From UBA4416 sp043718985 (GTDB taxonomy: Bacteria; Bacteroidota; Bacteroidia; B-17B0; Aurantibacillaceae): a stretch of 10,318 nucleotides of DNA. Each line of letters starts with the position of its first letter. Position 1 is the stretch's first letter. Made by a program: the position numbers and the translations under genes. The notes beneath the pieces are model-generated. The model saw only the letters and a list, made by a program, of their open reading frames with translations, searched no databases and was not told the DNA's origin. Positions 1-5,889 of the stretch are shown piece by piece. The DNA lies in NCBI GenBank assembly GCA_043718985.1, contig JAYSUQ010000198.1, forward strand, positions 1 through 10,318, read 5' to 3'.

Positions 1-1
1 T

Positions 2-736
2 GCATCGCTTAGGCTTTATAATAATTTTAAAAACATAGGCCCAAAAGCAGAGTATCCTGAGTTAAATGCAGCACTTGGTTTGTGTTTAGGTTACGGTAAA
101 ATAAAAACTGATACTAATTTATTTATCAATTCTGTTGGCAATCAAACACATTATAAAAACTCAATAGCTTATAGTTACAATGTTTGGAAAAATACTATAA
201 AAACAAACCAAGTAACAGGCATTATAGCTTTACAGTTTAATAATTTTAGTTTTATTACCGAAAACGATTTGTTAGCAAAACCAATTTTAGATAAATTTAG
301 AACAGGCGCTTTTTTACTACAATACCAAACCAAACAAATACAATATGCTATTAATTGTACTATGTTTACTGGCAAAATGGGGCAAGGCATACGTACCGAT
401 ACAAGTTTTGCCCGCGCAGGGTATTTAAATACAATTGGAGGAGAGTACACTAACACATCGCACGGGTTACTTAGCGCGCAATTAAAATTTAGTAATGAAT
501 ATGGGCAATATTTGCAAGCAAATGCAGGTATTGATGCAGAACAAGTACGTAACCTTGTGCAAAATAAATTAATACATGATATGCCATTTATACCTAAAAA
601 ATGGAAAAAAGCAAAAAACTTACACATACCAATGCTCGATGATAAATGTGAGCAGTACCTTTATAAAAAAGACCAAAAAATTAAAAAGCCTTCACTTTAT
701 TTAAATGGCTACACAAACGCGACTACTTTTTATTGA
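2..736 (+). CDS. Type 23 polymorphic-toxin domain protein, 5'-truncated by the window edge
   Basis: The reading frame is open from base 2, so the true N-terminus lies outside the window; a TTG at position 80 is only an internal codon. The visible 244 residues resemble the C-terminal domain called polymorphic toxin type 23 (Ntox23) that is widespread in Bacteroidota. I recognise it from the conserved run of blocks LRLYNNFKNIGPKAEYPELN, FLxNSVGNQT-like, FRTGAFLLQY, CTMFTGKMGQG, SHGLLSAQLKFSNEYGQ, DAEQVRNLVQNKLIHDMPFIP and a C-terminal QYLYKKDQKIKKPSLY. Proteins of this family have been predicted to be toxin effectors, possibly nucleases, but I know of no firm activity for the stand-alone Bacteroidota versions. 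No immunity gene follows: 228 noncoding bases separate it from the stranded tRNA fragment. Whether it is resident or cargo of an older insertion at the tRNA gene cannot be told from here. Family call is from memory of motif order. Confidence 0.62.
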   Translation, partial: ASLRLYNNFKNIGPKAEYPELNAALGLCLGYGKIKTDTNLFINSVGNQTHYKNSIAYSYNVWKNTIKTNQVTGIIALQFNNFSFITENDLLAKPILDKFRTGAFLLQYQTKQIQYAINCTMFTGKMGQGIRTDTSFARAGYLNTIGGEYTNTSHGLLSAQLKFSNEYGQYLQANAGIDAEQVRNLVQNKLIHDMPFIPKKWKKAKNLHIPMLDDKCEQYLYKKDQKIKKPSLYLNGYTNATTFY

Positions 737-936
737 TTGAGCAACATTTTTCATTGTTTTTTTGTTTTTGCTACCAATTTTTTTTACCTATTTGGCGCTC
801 GGTAACAAACTGGTAACAAAAATGGGTTAATTTTTAATTATTTAATATAATGCAACATTAATCATTTAATAAACACAAACCGCTGCAAGCCTTTTAAATG
901 CTATATAAAGCGTAATGATGCGTAAAGTTTGGGCAT
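737..936. other. Noncoding spacer with a ggtaacaaa direct repeat
   Basis: This stretch after the toxin-domain gene carries no plausible ORF. It holds long T runs (from about 749 and about 779) without a clear stem in front of them. The 9-mer GGTAACAAA occurs at 801-809 and 812-820, spaced by 11 bp. The repeat lies outside the island defined by the 13-bp core repeats. Such short, closely spaced direct repeats resemble integrase arm sites, but here no integrase gene is attached. Confidence 0.4.
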
Positions 937-964
937 AAAAAAAACCACTCGTTTGAGTGGTTTT
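937..964 (-). terminator. Stranded original terminator of the tRNA-Phe gene
   Basis: Positions 941-950 and 955-964 form a perfect 10-bp stem (AAAACCACTC with GAGTGGTTTT) around a GTTT loop. Read on the minus strand it ends in a run of eight T (944 down to 937), so it is an intrinsic terminator for minus-strand transcripts. It directly abuts the 13-bp fragment of the tRNA-Phe 3' end at 965-977. The simplest reading is that it terminated the tRNA-Phe gene before the island entered and was pushed about 1.66 kb away. On the plus strand it has only four T after the stem, so it may weakly stop toxin-gene readthrough. Confidence 0.72.
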
Positions 965-977
965 GTGGTACCTCCAG
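965..977. repeat. Left attachment core (tRNA-Phe 3' fragment)
   Basis: GTGGTACCTCCAG is identical to 2620-2632. In tRNA terms it is the acceptor 3' strand, discriminator A and one following base plus residues 62-65 of the T arm. The match stops after 13 bases on both sides (left context ttt before and aac after; right context ttg before and gga after). This copy lacks an encoded CCA: the discriminator is followed by CAA. It therefore looks like the end of the original tRNA gene displaced by integration. Confidence 0.75.
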
Positions 978-1136
978 AACTTAACCTGTTTGGTTTCACT
1001 TAACACCATCTCCCTTCAAATTGCAGTGTTTATGGGCTATTATCACTGGTTTTTATTTATCACAAGTTTCATTTAGTTTCAATTTATATCAAATTATTTC
1101 ATAATATTACGCTGTGAATTACGCTGTAATTTAACC
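978..1136. other. Noncoding left arm of the island
   Basis: Between the left core and the integrase stub there is no ORF. The sequence contains the near repeats acttaac at about 979 and 998 and ttagtttca-like repeats around 1065-1085, followed by the paired arm-type sites at 1106-1127. It has the composition and position expected of an att arm. I see no clear TAnnTTTG promoter for the stub. Confidence 0.45.
1106..1127. repeat. Left pair of arm-type integrase sites
   Basis: ATTACGCTGT occurs at 1106-1115 and again at 1118-1127, a 12-bp period. The same pair with the same spacing and orientation recurs near the other end of the island (2543-2563). Paired short direct repeats near att sites are the usual binding sites for the N-terminal arm-binding domain of tyrosine integrases. 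Here they lie 10-30 bp before the start codon of the integrase stub, so binding could also control its expression. The role is inferred. Confidence 0.65.
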
Positions 1137-1457
1137 ATGAAAGAACCTAAAGTACGATACTATCTCGAACCTAAATTCAAAGATAACAATAATAGGTTAG
1201 CTAATGAATTAGTCATGGCAGAAATTAGCTACGCCTATTGGACATTAGACGGCAACGGTAACGCTAGGATAAAACCGATACGTTATAGTCTAAAGACTAC
1301 CATTTTACCAAGCAATTTTGGGTTAGCTGAAAATAACTACAAACTCGATAAGGAAATATTTATTAAATACTCGAAGTCTAATGCAACCGTTAAAAACAAA
1401 ATGGCTCAGTTAGAATCAGTATTAGCAATTATACCCGACAGGTTAATAAATGCCTAA
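1137..1457 (+). pseudogene. N-terminal stub of a tyrosine integrase (arm-binding domain only)
   Basis: The 106-residue product begins with MKEPKVRYYLEPKF and continues through the pattern NELVMAEISYAYWTLDGNGN, KPIRYSLKTTILPSNFG and KDKEIF-like residues. This fits the N-terminal arm-DNA-binding region of Bacteroidota phage-type integrases, which are normally around 400 residues. The core-binding and catalytic domains (R...HxxR...Y) are absent. No continuation of an integrase is visible in any frame after the stop at 1455, so this is a deletion rather than a simple frameshift. The position right beside the attL arm sites is where an island integrase gene normally starts. The frame itself is intact, so a short DNA-binding protein could still be made. 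Confidence is good for a truncated gene and moderate for the exact family. Confidence 0.6.
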
Positions 1458-1496
1458 AAGTGCCCTTTTCAGTGTATCAAATATACCTATCCTAAA

Positions 1497-1528
1497 TTTG
1501 GTACATTAAAATATTATACTTACATTTG
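1497..1528 (+). promoter_or_regulatory. Promoter of the serine recombinase gene
   Basis: TTTG at 1497-1500 is followed after 20 bp by TACATTTG at 1521-1528. This matches the Bacteroidota -33/-7 consensus (TTTG, TAnnTTTG). The start codon is at 1548, 19 bp after the -7 box. Confidence 0.65.
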
Positions 1529-1565
1529 TTATAACAATACATCACTTATGAAAGCACGTTATAAC
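1526..1565. promoter_or_regulatory. Repeated GTTATAAC palindromes over the recombinase promoter and start
   Basis: TTGTTATAACAA at 1526-1537 is a perfect 12-bp palindrome overlapping the last bases of the -7 box. Its core GTTATAAC returns at 1558-1565, exactly 30 bp (close to three helical turns) downstream and inside codons 4-6 of the recombinase gene. Serine resolvases commonly bind paired subsites next to their own promoter and repress themselves. These are candidate operator or res-type subsites; no binding is shown. Confidence 0.45.
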
Positions 1566-2144
1566 AGAATTAGCACAGCATCCCAAAACATTGAAAGACA
1601 GTTAGCGAAACAGCACCCTGACGAAACCATATACAATGATGTTGTTAGTGGCTCGGTAGCTTTTAACGAAAGACCGCAAGGCTCTATACTGTTTAGCGAT
1701 GTTGAAACAGGGAAGGTTACTTTTATATCGGTGTCATCTATTGATAGGCTGGGACGTAACCTTGGTGATATTATCAGCACCATTGATTTTTTAACTAAGC
1801 ATAACGTGATACTGCGAGTTGATAATTTAGGCTTAGAATCAATGATTAATGGTAAGAAGAACCCGACATTTGATTTAATCGCCAGTGTGATGGCTAATGT
1901 GGCTTCGATGGAAAAACAAACCCTACTTGAAAGACAGGCAGAAGGTATAGCAATCGCTAAAGCTAAAGGAACATACAAAGGTCGTGTGCGTGGTTCTGTT
2001 GAATCTAAAGCGGAGGTTTTAAAAAAGTATAAAAATGTAATTAAGCTTCTGAATGAGAACATCTCGTTAAGGAAAACAGCTAAACTAACGGACTACTCCT
2101 TGGGTACAGTTCAAAAAGTTAAAAAGATGTTAGAGGCAGCTTAA
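1548..2144 (+). CDS. Serine recombinase, resolvase/invertase type
   Basis: This 198-residue protein has the size and order of small serine recombinases. The catalytic N-terminal domain begins RIS9TASQ, with the nucleophile serine predicted at residue 9 after Arg7. The active-site arginine motif is DRLGRN (66-71). A long helix around 106-140 (NPTFDLIASVMANVASMEKQ, then LLERQAEGIAIAKAKG) contains the conserved Glu and Arg of the E-helix region. The C-terminus (about 155-195) is a lysine-rich helix-turn-helix typical of a resolvase DNA-binding domain. All key residues I can check are present, so it should be active. It lies on the plus strand between the integrase stub and the excisionase gene, under its own promoter. 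It could resolve dimers of a former circular or plasmid stage, or invert DNA. It is not the expected enzyme for insertion into a tRNA gene. Confidence 0.85.
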   Translation: MKARYNRISTASQNIERQLAKQHPDETIYNDVVSGSVAFNERPQGSILFSDVETGKVTFISVSSIDRLGRNLGDIISTIDFLTKHNVILRVDNLGLESMINGKKNPTFDLIASVMANVASMEKQTLLERQAEGIAIAKAKGTYKGRVRGSVESKAEVLKKYKNVIKLLNENISLRKTAKLTDYSLGTVQKVKKMLEAA

Positions 2145-2169
2145 TAGCTGTTTTTAACACTGCCTCAAC

Positions 2170-2200
2170 TTGCAACTATGCTAATTTCTTAGTATCTTTG
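2170..2200 (+). promoter_or_regulatory. Promoter of the leader and excisionase-like gene
   Basis: TTG at 2170-2172 and TATCTTTG at 2193-2200 are separated by 20 bp, a clear Bacteroidota promoter. Transcription should begin at about 2206-2209, that is, at the start of the inverted repeat, leaving a leader of about 130 bases before the ATG at 2338. Confidence 0.65.
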
Positions 2201-2202
2201 GT

Positions 2203-2289
2203 TATCTGAGCTTAATTAAGTTGTCCGTGTGAGGTTTACCGTGATTAACTCAGATAGTATATCGGCATACGCAAGAGAGAAAGAGCCGA
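2203..2289 (+). ncRNA. Candidate structured leader RNA or operator
   Basis: TATCTGAG at 2203-2210 pairs with CTCAGATA at 2249-2256, and TTAAT (2212-2216) pairs with ATTAA (2244-2248). Together they form a stem of about 13 bp with one bulged C at 2211 and a 27-base apical part. A second small stem, TCGGC (2262-2266) with GCCGA (2285-2289), follows. The first stem begins at about the predicted transcription start. It could be a regulatory leader, a small RNA, or a DNA-level inverted repeat bound by the HTH protein. I recognise no known RNA family. The 175 bases between the recombinase and HTH genes hold nothing else. Confidence 0.4.
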
Positions 2290-2337
2290 ACAGCGAAAGC
2301 AAATAAAAAAGCTCACACATTGGAACGCATTTTAGAC

Positions 2338-2502
2338 ATGGAAGCTTTATTAAACAGCAAACAGGTCATGCAGTTACTAAACATCAGTAGTGAAACAACG
2401 CTGATTAAATATGAGCGAGAAGGCTTGATAACGCCAACTACACGCATAGGTAACCGTAAGAGATACTCAGTAAAAAGTATAAAAAGATTTACAGGAGAGT
2501 AA
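2338..2502 (+). CDS. MerR/AlpA-like HTH protein, probable excisionase
   Basis: The 54-residue product from ATG 2338 reads MEALLNSKQVMQLLNIS and then has TLIKYEREGLITP and GNRKRYSVKSIKRF. This is the pattern of the helix-turn-helix family used by small excisionases and island regulators (HTH_17/AlpA-like): an LxSKQVxxLLNIS first helix, a recognition helix, and a wing ending in an R-Y-x-x-x-x-I motif. A TTG at 2320 would add six residues; I prefer the ATG because it begins just before the HTH domain. It sits at the attR end beside the arm-site pair, the usual place for a recombination directionality factor. A strong terminator follows within 10 bases. It could equally be a transcription regulator of the island. 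Confidence 0.7.
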   Translation: MEALLNSKQVMQLLNISSETTLIKYEREGLITPTTRIGNRKRYSVKSIKRFTGE

Positions 2503-2510
2503 TAAAATTT

Positions 2511-2532
2511 GGAAGCTTTGCTTCCTTTTTTT
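2511..2532 (+). terminator. Terminator after the excisionase-like gene
   Basis: GGAAGC (2511-2516) and GCTTCC (2520-2525) form a perfect 6-bp stem around a TTT loop, followed by seven T (2526-2532). This is a classical intrinsic terminator nine bases after the stop codon. Confidence 0.85.
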
Positions 2533-2542
2533 ATACCAATAT

Positions 2543-2563
2543 ATTACGCTGTAAATTACGCTG
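2543..2563. repeat. Right pair of arm-type integrase sites
   Basis: ATTACGCTGT at 2543-2552 and ATTACGCTG at 2555-2563 repeat with a 12-bp period. This matches the left pair at 1106-1127 in sequence, spacing and orientation. The pair lies about 57 bp inside the right core repeat. The left pair lies about 128 bp inside the left core. Confidence 0.65.
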
Positions 2564-2570
2564 GGATAAC

Positions 2571-2604
2571 AAAAAACCCTTGCTAATTCATTGATTAACA
2601 AGGG
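2571..2604 (-). terminator. Terminator now used by tRNA-Phe
   Basis: On the minus strand CCCTTG (2604-2599) pairs with CAAGGG (2582-2577). A partial inner extension TTAAT/ATTAG follows after one mismatch, and six T (2576-2571) come after the stem. It begins 13 bases after the encoded CCA of tRNA-Phe. Since it lies inside the island boundary, it was supplied by the inserted element and replaces the stranded terminator at 937-964. Confidence 0.75.
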
Positions 2605-2617
2605 CTTGTGTTTTTAT

Positions 2618-2693
<76 letters not shown>

Positions 2694-2710
2694 CTACCTT
2701 TTCGGGTGTG

Positions 2711-2740
2711 CAAATTTAGTACAAATAATTATATTGCAAA
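2711..2740 (-). promoter_or_regulatory. Promoter of tRNA-Phe
   Basis: On the minus strand TTTG (2740-2737) is followed after 18 bp by TAAATTTG (2718-2711). This agrees with the Bacteroidota promoter pattern. The tRNA 5' end is 17 bases beyond the -7 box. Confidence 0.65.
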
Positions 2741-2802
2741 ATAAATTATTAAAAAATCTTAAAAAACATTTTCATATCAGGCTATTACTTACATTTATAC
2801 TT

Positions 2803-3540
2803 GTGAATTTAGCTATTGATATTGGTAACACACGCATTAAAGCAGGTGTTTTTAAAGAAAACCACCTTTTTGAGGTTAAGTATTATACCAATACTCAACA
2901 ATTATTAAATGATACTACGCTTTTACATTTAGTAAAATATTGTGTAATAGGAACTGTTGTAAATGATTTAGATTTTTTTTTAATGCAATTAAATTCAAAA
3001 TTTCCAACCTTAGTTTTTAAATCTAACACTAAAATTCCTATCCAAAACAACTATCAATCGTTATCTACATTGGGTTCTGATAGATTAGCCGCTTCAATTG
3101 GCGCTTTTTATTTACATAAACATAAAAATGTGTTAGTTGTTGATGTAGGCACTTGTATAAAATATAATTTTGTTAATTTAAACAATGAGTATTTAGGTGG
3201 CGGTATATCTCCAGGGTTACAAATGCGGTTTAAAGCGCTTAGTGAGCATACCAGTAAATTACCATTAGTTAATTTTTTAGGGTTAGATGTAATAACTCTA
3301 ATTGGCAATACAACTCAACAATCTATATTATCGGGTGTTGTAAACGGAACTGTAGCCGAAATTGATGGCATAATTGGCAGTTATAAAAGTATCTATCCTA
3401 ACGTTGTATCCATATTAACAGGTGGCGATAGTGAGTATTTGTGTAAACAATTAAAAAATAGCATCTTTGCCCACCAAAATTTAGTATTAAAAGGACTTAA
3501 CGATATTTTAAATTACAATCTTGAAAATAAATATATATAA
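2803..3540 (+). CDS. coaX: Type III pantothenate kinase
   Basis: CoaX phosphorylates pantothenate with ATP, the first step of coenzyme A synthesis, in the cytoplasm. From the GTG at 2803 the protein is 245 residues, normal for the family, and starts directly with the phosphate-binding motif MNLAIDIGNT (residues 1-10). Further hallmarks are GSDRLAA (91-97), DVGT (114-117) containing the catalytic-region Asp, GGGISPG (132-138) and a C-terminal TGGD (206-209). The frame is open upstream to a TTG at 2734, but the extra 23 residues are not part of the family and run into the tRNA promoter, so I choose GTG. The sequence ttacatttata directly before it resembles a weak -7 box, giving a very short leader. 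The gene diverges from tRNA-Phe and overlaps the next gene by 20 bases. Confidence 0.93.
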   Translation: MNLAIDIGNTRIKAGVFKENHLFEVKYYTNTQQLLNDTTLLHLVKYCVIGTVVNDLDFFLMQLNSKFPTLVFKSNTKIPIQNNYQSLSTLGSDRLAASIGAFYLHKHKNVLVVDVGTCIKYNFVNLNNEYLGGGISPGLQMRFKALSEHTSKLPLVNFLGLDVITLIGNTTQQSILSGVVNGTVAEIDGIIGSYKSIYPNVVSILTGGDSEYLCKQLKNSIFAHQNLVLKGLNDILNYNLENKYI

Positions 3541-5011
3541 TCGGTTTTTAAAAAAATGCTTTGCAGTGCTTGCATTAATGTTAGTATTGCAAAATTCTTT
3601 TTCTCAAATATTAACTTCAAGCCCCTATTCACGTTACGGATTAGGCGAAATTAATTCGACCACATTTGCCTCATCAGCAGCAATGGGTGGCGCATTTATT
3701 GCGCACCAACAAGATACCATTGCTCCCTTTTTTATAAACGTAGCAAACCCTGCATCACTATCGGGCATAAAGCTAACAACATTTGAATTGGGTGGGCAAT
3801 TGCAACTCTCTAAAATATATAACAATTCCATTTCTATTAAAACTACTAATGCTAATTTTTCTTACGCCTCGGTAGGCTTTCCGTTAAAACGTTTTGGAGG
3901 CGGCGCATTTGGTATTATGCCATATAGCACAGTTGGTTACAATATACAAACTACAGATGCGCACCCTACAATTGGCGATATTACTTACAAATTTAAAGGT
4001 AACGGTGGTATTAATAAAGCATTTTTAGCAGCAGGCATTAAACCTTTTAAAAGTCAATTTAATAAATTTTTATATTCTAATTTGCACGATACGCTCATTA
4101 AATATAACCAATCGGCAAAATATAAACGCATTAAAGTTGGTAAACAATTACTATCAGAATTGGCCATTGGTTTATCGGGTAATTATTTATTTGGCACTAC
4201 AAATCAAACTACCGACGTGGTTTATCCTGGCTCAATTGGTTATTTTAATGTTAAACGTCAGCGTTCTGTTCAAATATCTGATTTTACATTTAACAGTGGC
4301 TTACAAACAAATTTCACGATAGATTCTGTTAACTATCGCGGTAACGACCCTTTGCAAAAAGGCCGCAAAATAGTATTGAAAAATAAAGTGAAAATTGGGT
4401 TTGGGTTATTTGTAAACACATCAAAACAAATAAATGCTAAACAAAGCAATTTAATTTATAATTACACCTTAAATAGCTTTGGTAATGAGCTATCGAGTAT
4501 TAACGATACTATATTAAATTCGGCCGATATAAAAGGTAAAATTAAATTACCACTCGAAATTGGCTTTGGCATGTCGTTTAAAAAAGGCGAAAAATTAACC
4601 CTATTGGCCGATGTTGCTACTACAAACTGGGCAAGTTATAAATACTTTGATACGCCACCAACAAATTTTAAAAATAGTTTAAAAATATCTACAGGCTTAA
4701 ATTATATTCCCAATAAATTAGCATTTGGTAAATCTAATTATTACAAACGGGTGCATTATCGTTTTGGAGCTACATATAATAATGGCTTTTTAGACATTAA
4801 AAATACACCAATAACAAATTATGCAATTACAGCAGGTTTAGGCTTACCAGTTGGTATTGGTAGGTTTGATGATTTAGCTGTTGTTAACATATCGGCTCAA
4901 TATGGCAAAACAGGTAGCCTTAGCAACAATTTAATTAAAGAAGATTACTGGCGCATTATTTTAGGCTTTACGTTTAATAAACGATGGTTTATAAAATATA
5001 AATACGATTAA
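3521..5011 (+). CDS. Outer-membrane beta-barrel protein of unknown function
   Basis: This 496-residue protein has a signal peptide (MKINIYNRFLKKCFAVLALM, then LVLQNSFSQ, cleavage expected near residue 29) and a mature start with SSPYSRYGLGEI. It then has FxINVANPASLSGIKLTTFE-type strands, many alternating aromatic segments, and a terminal strand ILGFTFNKRWFIKYKYD. These features are typical of a Bacteroidota outer-membrane barrel, in the broad style of the OmpP1/FadL-like proteins, and close relatives commonly follow coaX. The only start that keeps the charged n-region of the signal peptide is the TTG at 3521, overlapping coaX by 20 bases, so translation is probably coupled. lptC starts seven bases after the stop, so they are likely one operon. 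Substrate or role is unknown. Confidence 0.75.
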   Translation: MKINIYNRFLKKCFAVLALMLVLQNSFSQILTSSPYSRYGLGEINSTTFASSAAMGGAFIAHQQDTIAPFFINVANPASLSGIKLTTFELGGQLQLSKIYNNSISIKTTNANFSYASVGFPLKRFGGGAFGIMPYSTVGYNIQTTDAHPTIGDITYKFKGNGGINKAFLAAGIKPFKSQFNKFLYSNLHDTLIKYNQSAKYKRIKVGKQLLSELAIGLSGNYLFGTTNQTTDVVYPGSIGYFNVKRQRSVQISDFTFNSGLQTNFTIDSVNYRGNDPLQKGRKIVLKNKVKIGFGLFVNTSKQINAKQSNLIYNYTLNSFGNELSSINDTILNSADIKGKIKLPLEIGFGMSFKKGEKLTLLADVATTNWASYKYFDTPPTNFKNSLKISTGLNYIPNKLAFGKSNYYKRVHYRFGATYNNGFLDIKNTPITNYAITAGLGLPVGIGRFDDLAVVNISAQYGKTGSLSNNLIKEDYWRIILGFTFNKRWFIKYKYD

Positions 5012-5018
5012 TTATTTA

Positions 5019-5570
5019 ATGCCTAAGTTAGTTTATACTTTTTTTTTAGCTTTAGTTGTACTTGTATTTTTTTCTTGTAAAACAAACCGAGATGAGGTAT
5101 GGGCAATAGGGCGTAAGGTAATTATGCCATCTCAAACAGGTAAAGGCATTACGATGTTGTATTCCGATTCGAGCGAGTTAAAAATTAGACTCGAAGCCGA
5201 GGAAATGCAAATTTTTGATAAAGATGTGAAAGAAAAAATGACCATTTTTCCGAAAGGTATTTTTGTTACTTTTTTTGATGATGAAGGTAAACCATCTACA
5301 ACACTTAAAGCCGACTATGGCGTAAAATACGAAAACAGTAAATTAATAGATGTTAAACGAAACGTTGAAGTAGTTAATAAAGATGGCGAAAAACTAAACA
5401 CCGAGCATTTGGTGTGGAATGAAATTAAACAAAAAATTTATGCAGATGGCTTTGTAACCATAACAACATCAAAAGAAATAATTAAAGGCAATGGATTAGA
5501 AGCTAATCAAGATTTTACACAGTACGAAATAAAAGAAATTACAGGTACTGTTACCTTAAATGAAAACTAA
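5019..5570 (+). CDS. lptC: LPS export periplasmic protein LptC, lipoprotein form
   Basis: The 183-residue protein starts with a lipoprotein signal (MPKLVYTFFLALVVLVFFSC, acylated Cys20). The rest is a single beta-jellyroll-like domain of the LptC/OstA kind. The repeating strands are visible in LEAEEMQIFDKD, FPKGIFVTFFDDEG, LKADYGVKYENSKLIDVKRN, LNTEHLVWNEIKQKIYADGF and GNGLEANQDFTQYEI. The TEHLVWNxxxxxIYxxGFV block is typical of Bacteroidota LptC. LptC passes lipopolysaccharide from the LptBFG transporter in the inner membrane to LptA. Anchoring by a lipid instead of a transmembrane helix is common in this phylum. It lies seven bases after the barrel gene and 18 before the next gene. Confidence 0.85.
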   Translation: MPKLVYTFFLALVVLVFFSCKTNRDEVWAIGRKVIMPSQTGKGITMLYSDSSELKIRLEAEEMQIFDKDVKEKMTIFPKGIFVTFFDDEGKPSTTLKADYGVKYENSKLIDVKRNVEVVNKDGEKLNTEHLVWNEIKQKIYADGFVTITTSKEIIKGNGLEANQDFTQYEIKEITGTVTLNEN

Positions 5571-5588
5571 TTTCAATAAACAACAACA

Positions 5589-5801
5589 ATGAATAAAATA
5601 TTTAAAACCCTCGAAATAGTTTGGTTAATAACAGCCATTGGCTGTGCCGCAATTGCCATCTATTTTTTAATTACAAAAGATACCGATAGTGCATTATATT
5701 TTTCTTTTATATTTTTAATTGCATCAATTATGTTTTTATTACGTCGTTATCAACGCAAAAATCAACAAAAAGTTAACCAACACAATCAAAACGTAAAATA
5801 A
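5589..5801 (+). CDS. Small two-helix membrane protein
   Basis: The 70-residue product has two predicted transmembrane helices: about 8-28 (LEIVWLITAIGCAAIAIYFL) and about 35-53 (ALYFSFIFLIASIMFLL). A basic, glutamine/asparagine-rich tail (RRYQRKNQQKVNQHNQNVK) follows. By the positive-inside rule both ends are expected in the cytoplasm. It follows lptC by 18 bases and probably shares its transcript. Similar small proteins occur beside lptC in Bacteroidota, but I know of no function. It could help LPS transport or envelope assembly by location alone. Confidence 0.7.
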   Translation: MNKIFKTLEIVWLITAIGCAAIAIYFLITKDTDSALYFSFIFLIASIMFLLRRYQRKNQQKVNQHNQNVK

Positions 5802-5856
5802 TAGCTATTTAGCATACTAATTTTGGTAATAAATTTTAGTATTTCCGCAATTATTT

Positions 5857-5864
5857 TATCTTTG
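5857..5864 (+). promoter_or_regulatory. -7 promoter box for the PpiD-like gene
   Basis: TATCTTTG matches TAnnTTTG exactly and stands 25 bp before the ATG at 5890 in the only sizeable gap (88 bp) of this gene block. The -33 region about 20 bp upstream (ttttag near 5834-5839) is weak. Confidence 0.5.
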
Positions 5865-5889
5865 CAATCCTTAATTTAATGATATAAGT

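Noticed and set aside
175..627. Long minus-strand frame opposite the toxin-domain gene
   Set aside because: It is the reverse of a well-conserved coding sequence, has a cysteine- and proline-rich random composition and no recognisable domain.
1437..1547. Continuation of the integrase through a frameshift
   Set aside because: All three plus frames after 1457 were read and contain no integrase-like residues; the recombinase promoter follows at once, so a deletion is the better reading.
1559..2062. 167-codon minus-strand frame inside the recombinase gene
   Set aside because: The plus frame shows clear catalytic motifs of a serine recombinase; the minus frame is a shadow.
2203..2256. Inverted repeat as an insertion-sequence end or CRISPR repeat
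   Set aside because: It occurs once, has no transposase or spacer pattern and lies between a promoter and a small gene, so a leader or operator is more likely.
2734..2802. N-terminal extension of coaX from TTG 2734
   Set aside because: The extra 23 residues are not in the family, the extension overlaps the tRNA-Phe promoter, and GTG 2803 puts the start right at the conserved DIGNT motif.
4137..4322. 61-codon frame inside the barrel gene
   Set aside because: It is out of frame with a continuous 496-residue signal-peptide-bearing protein and has no start signal.
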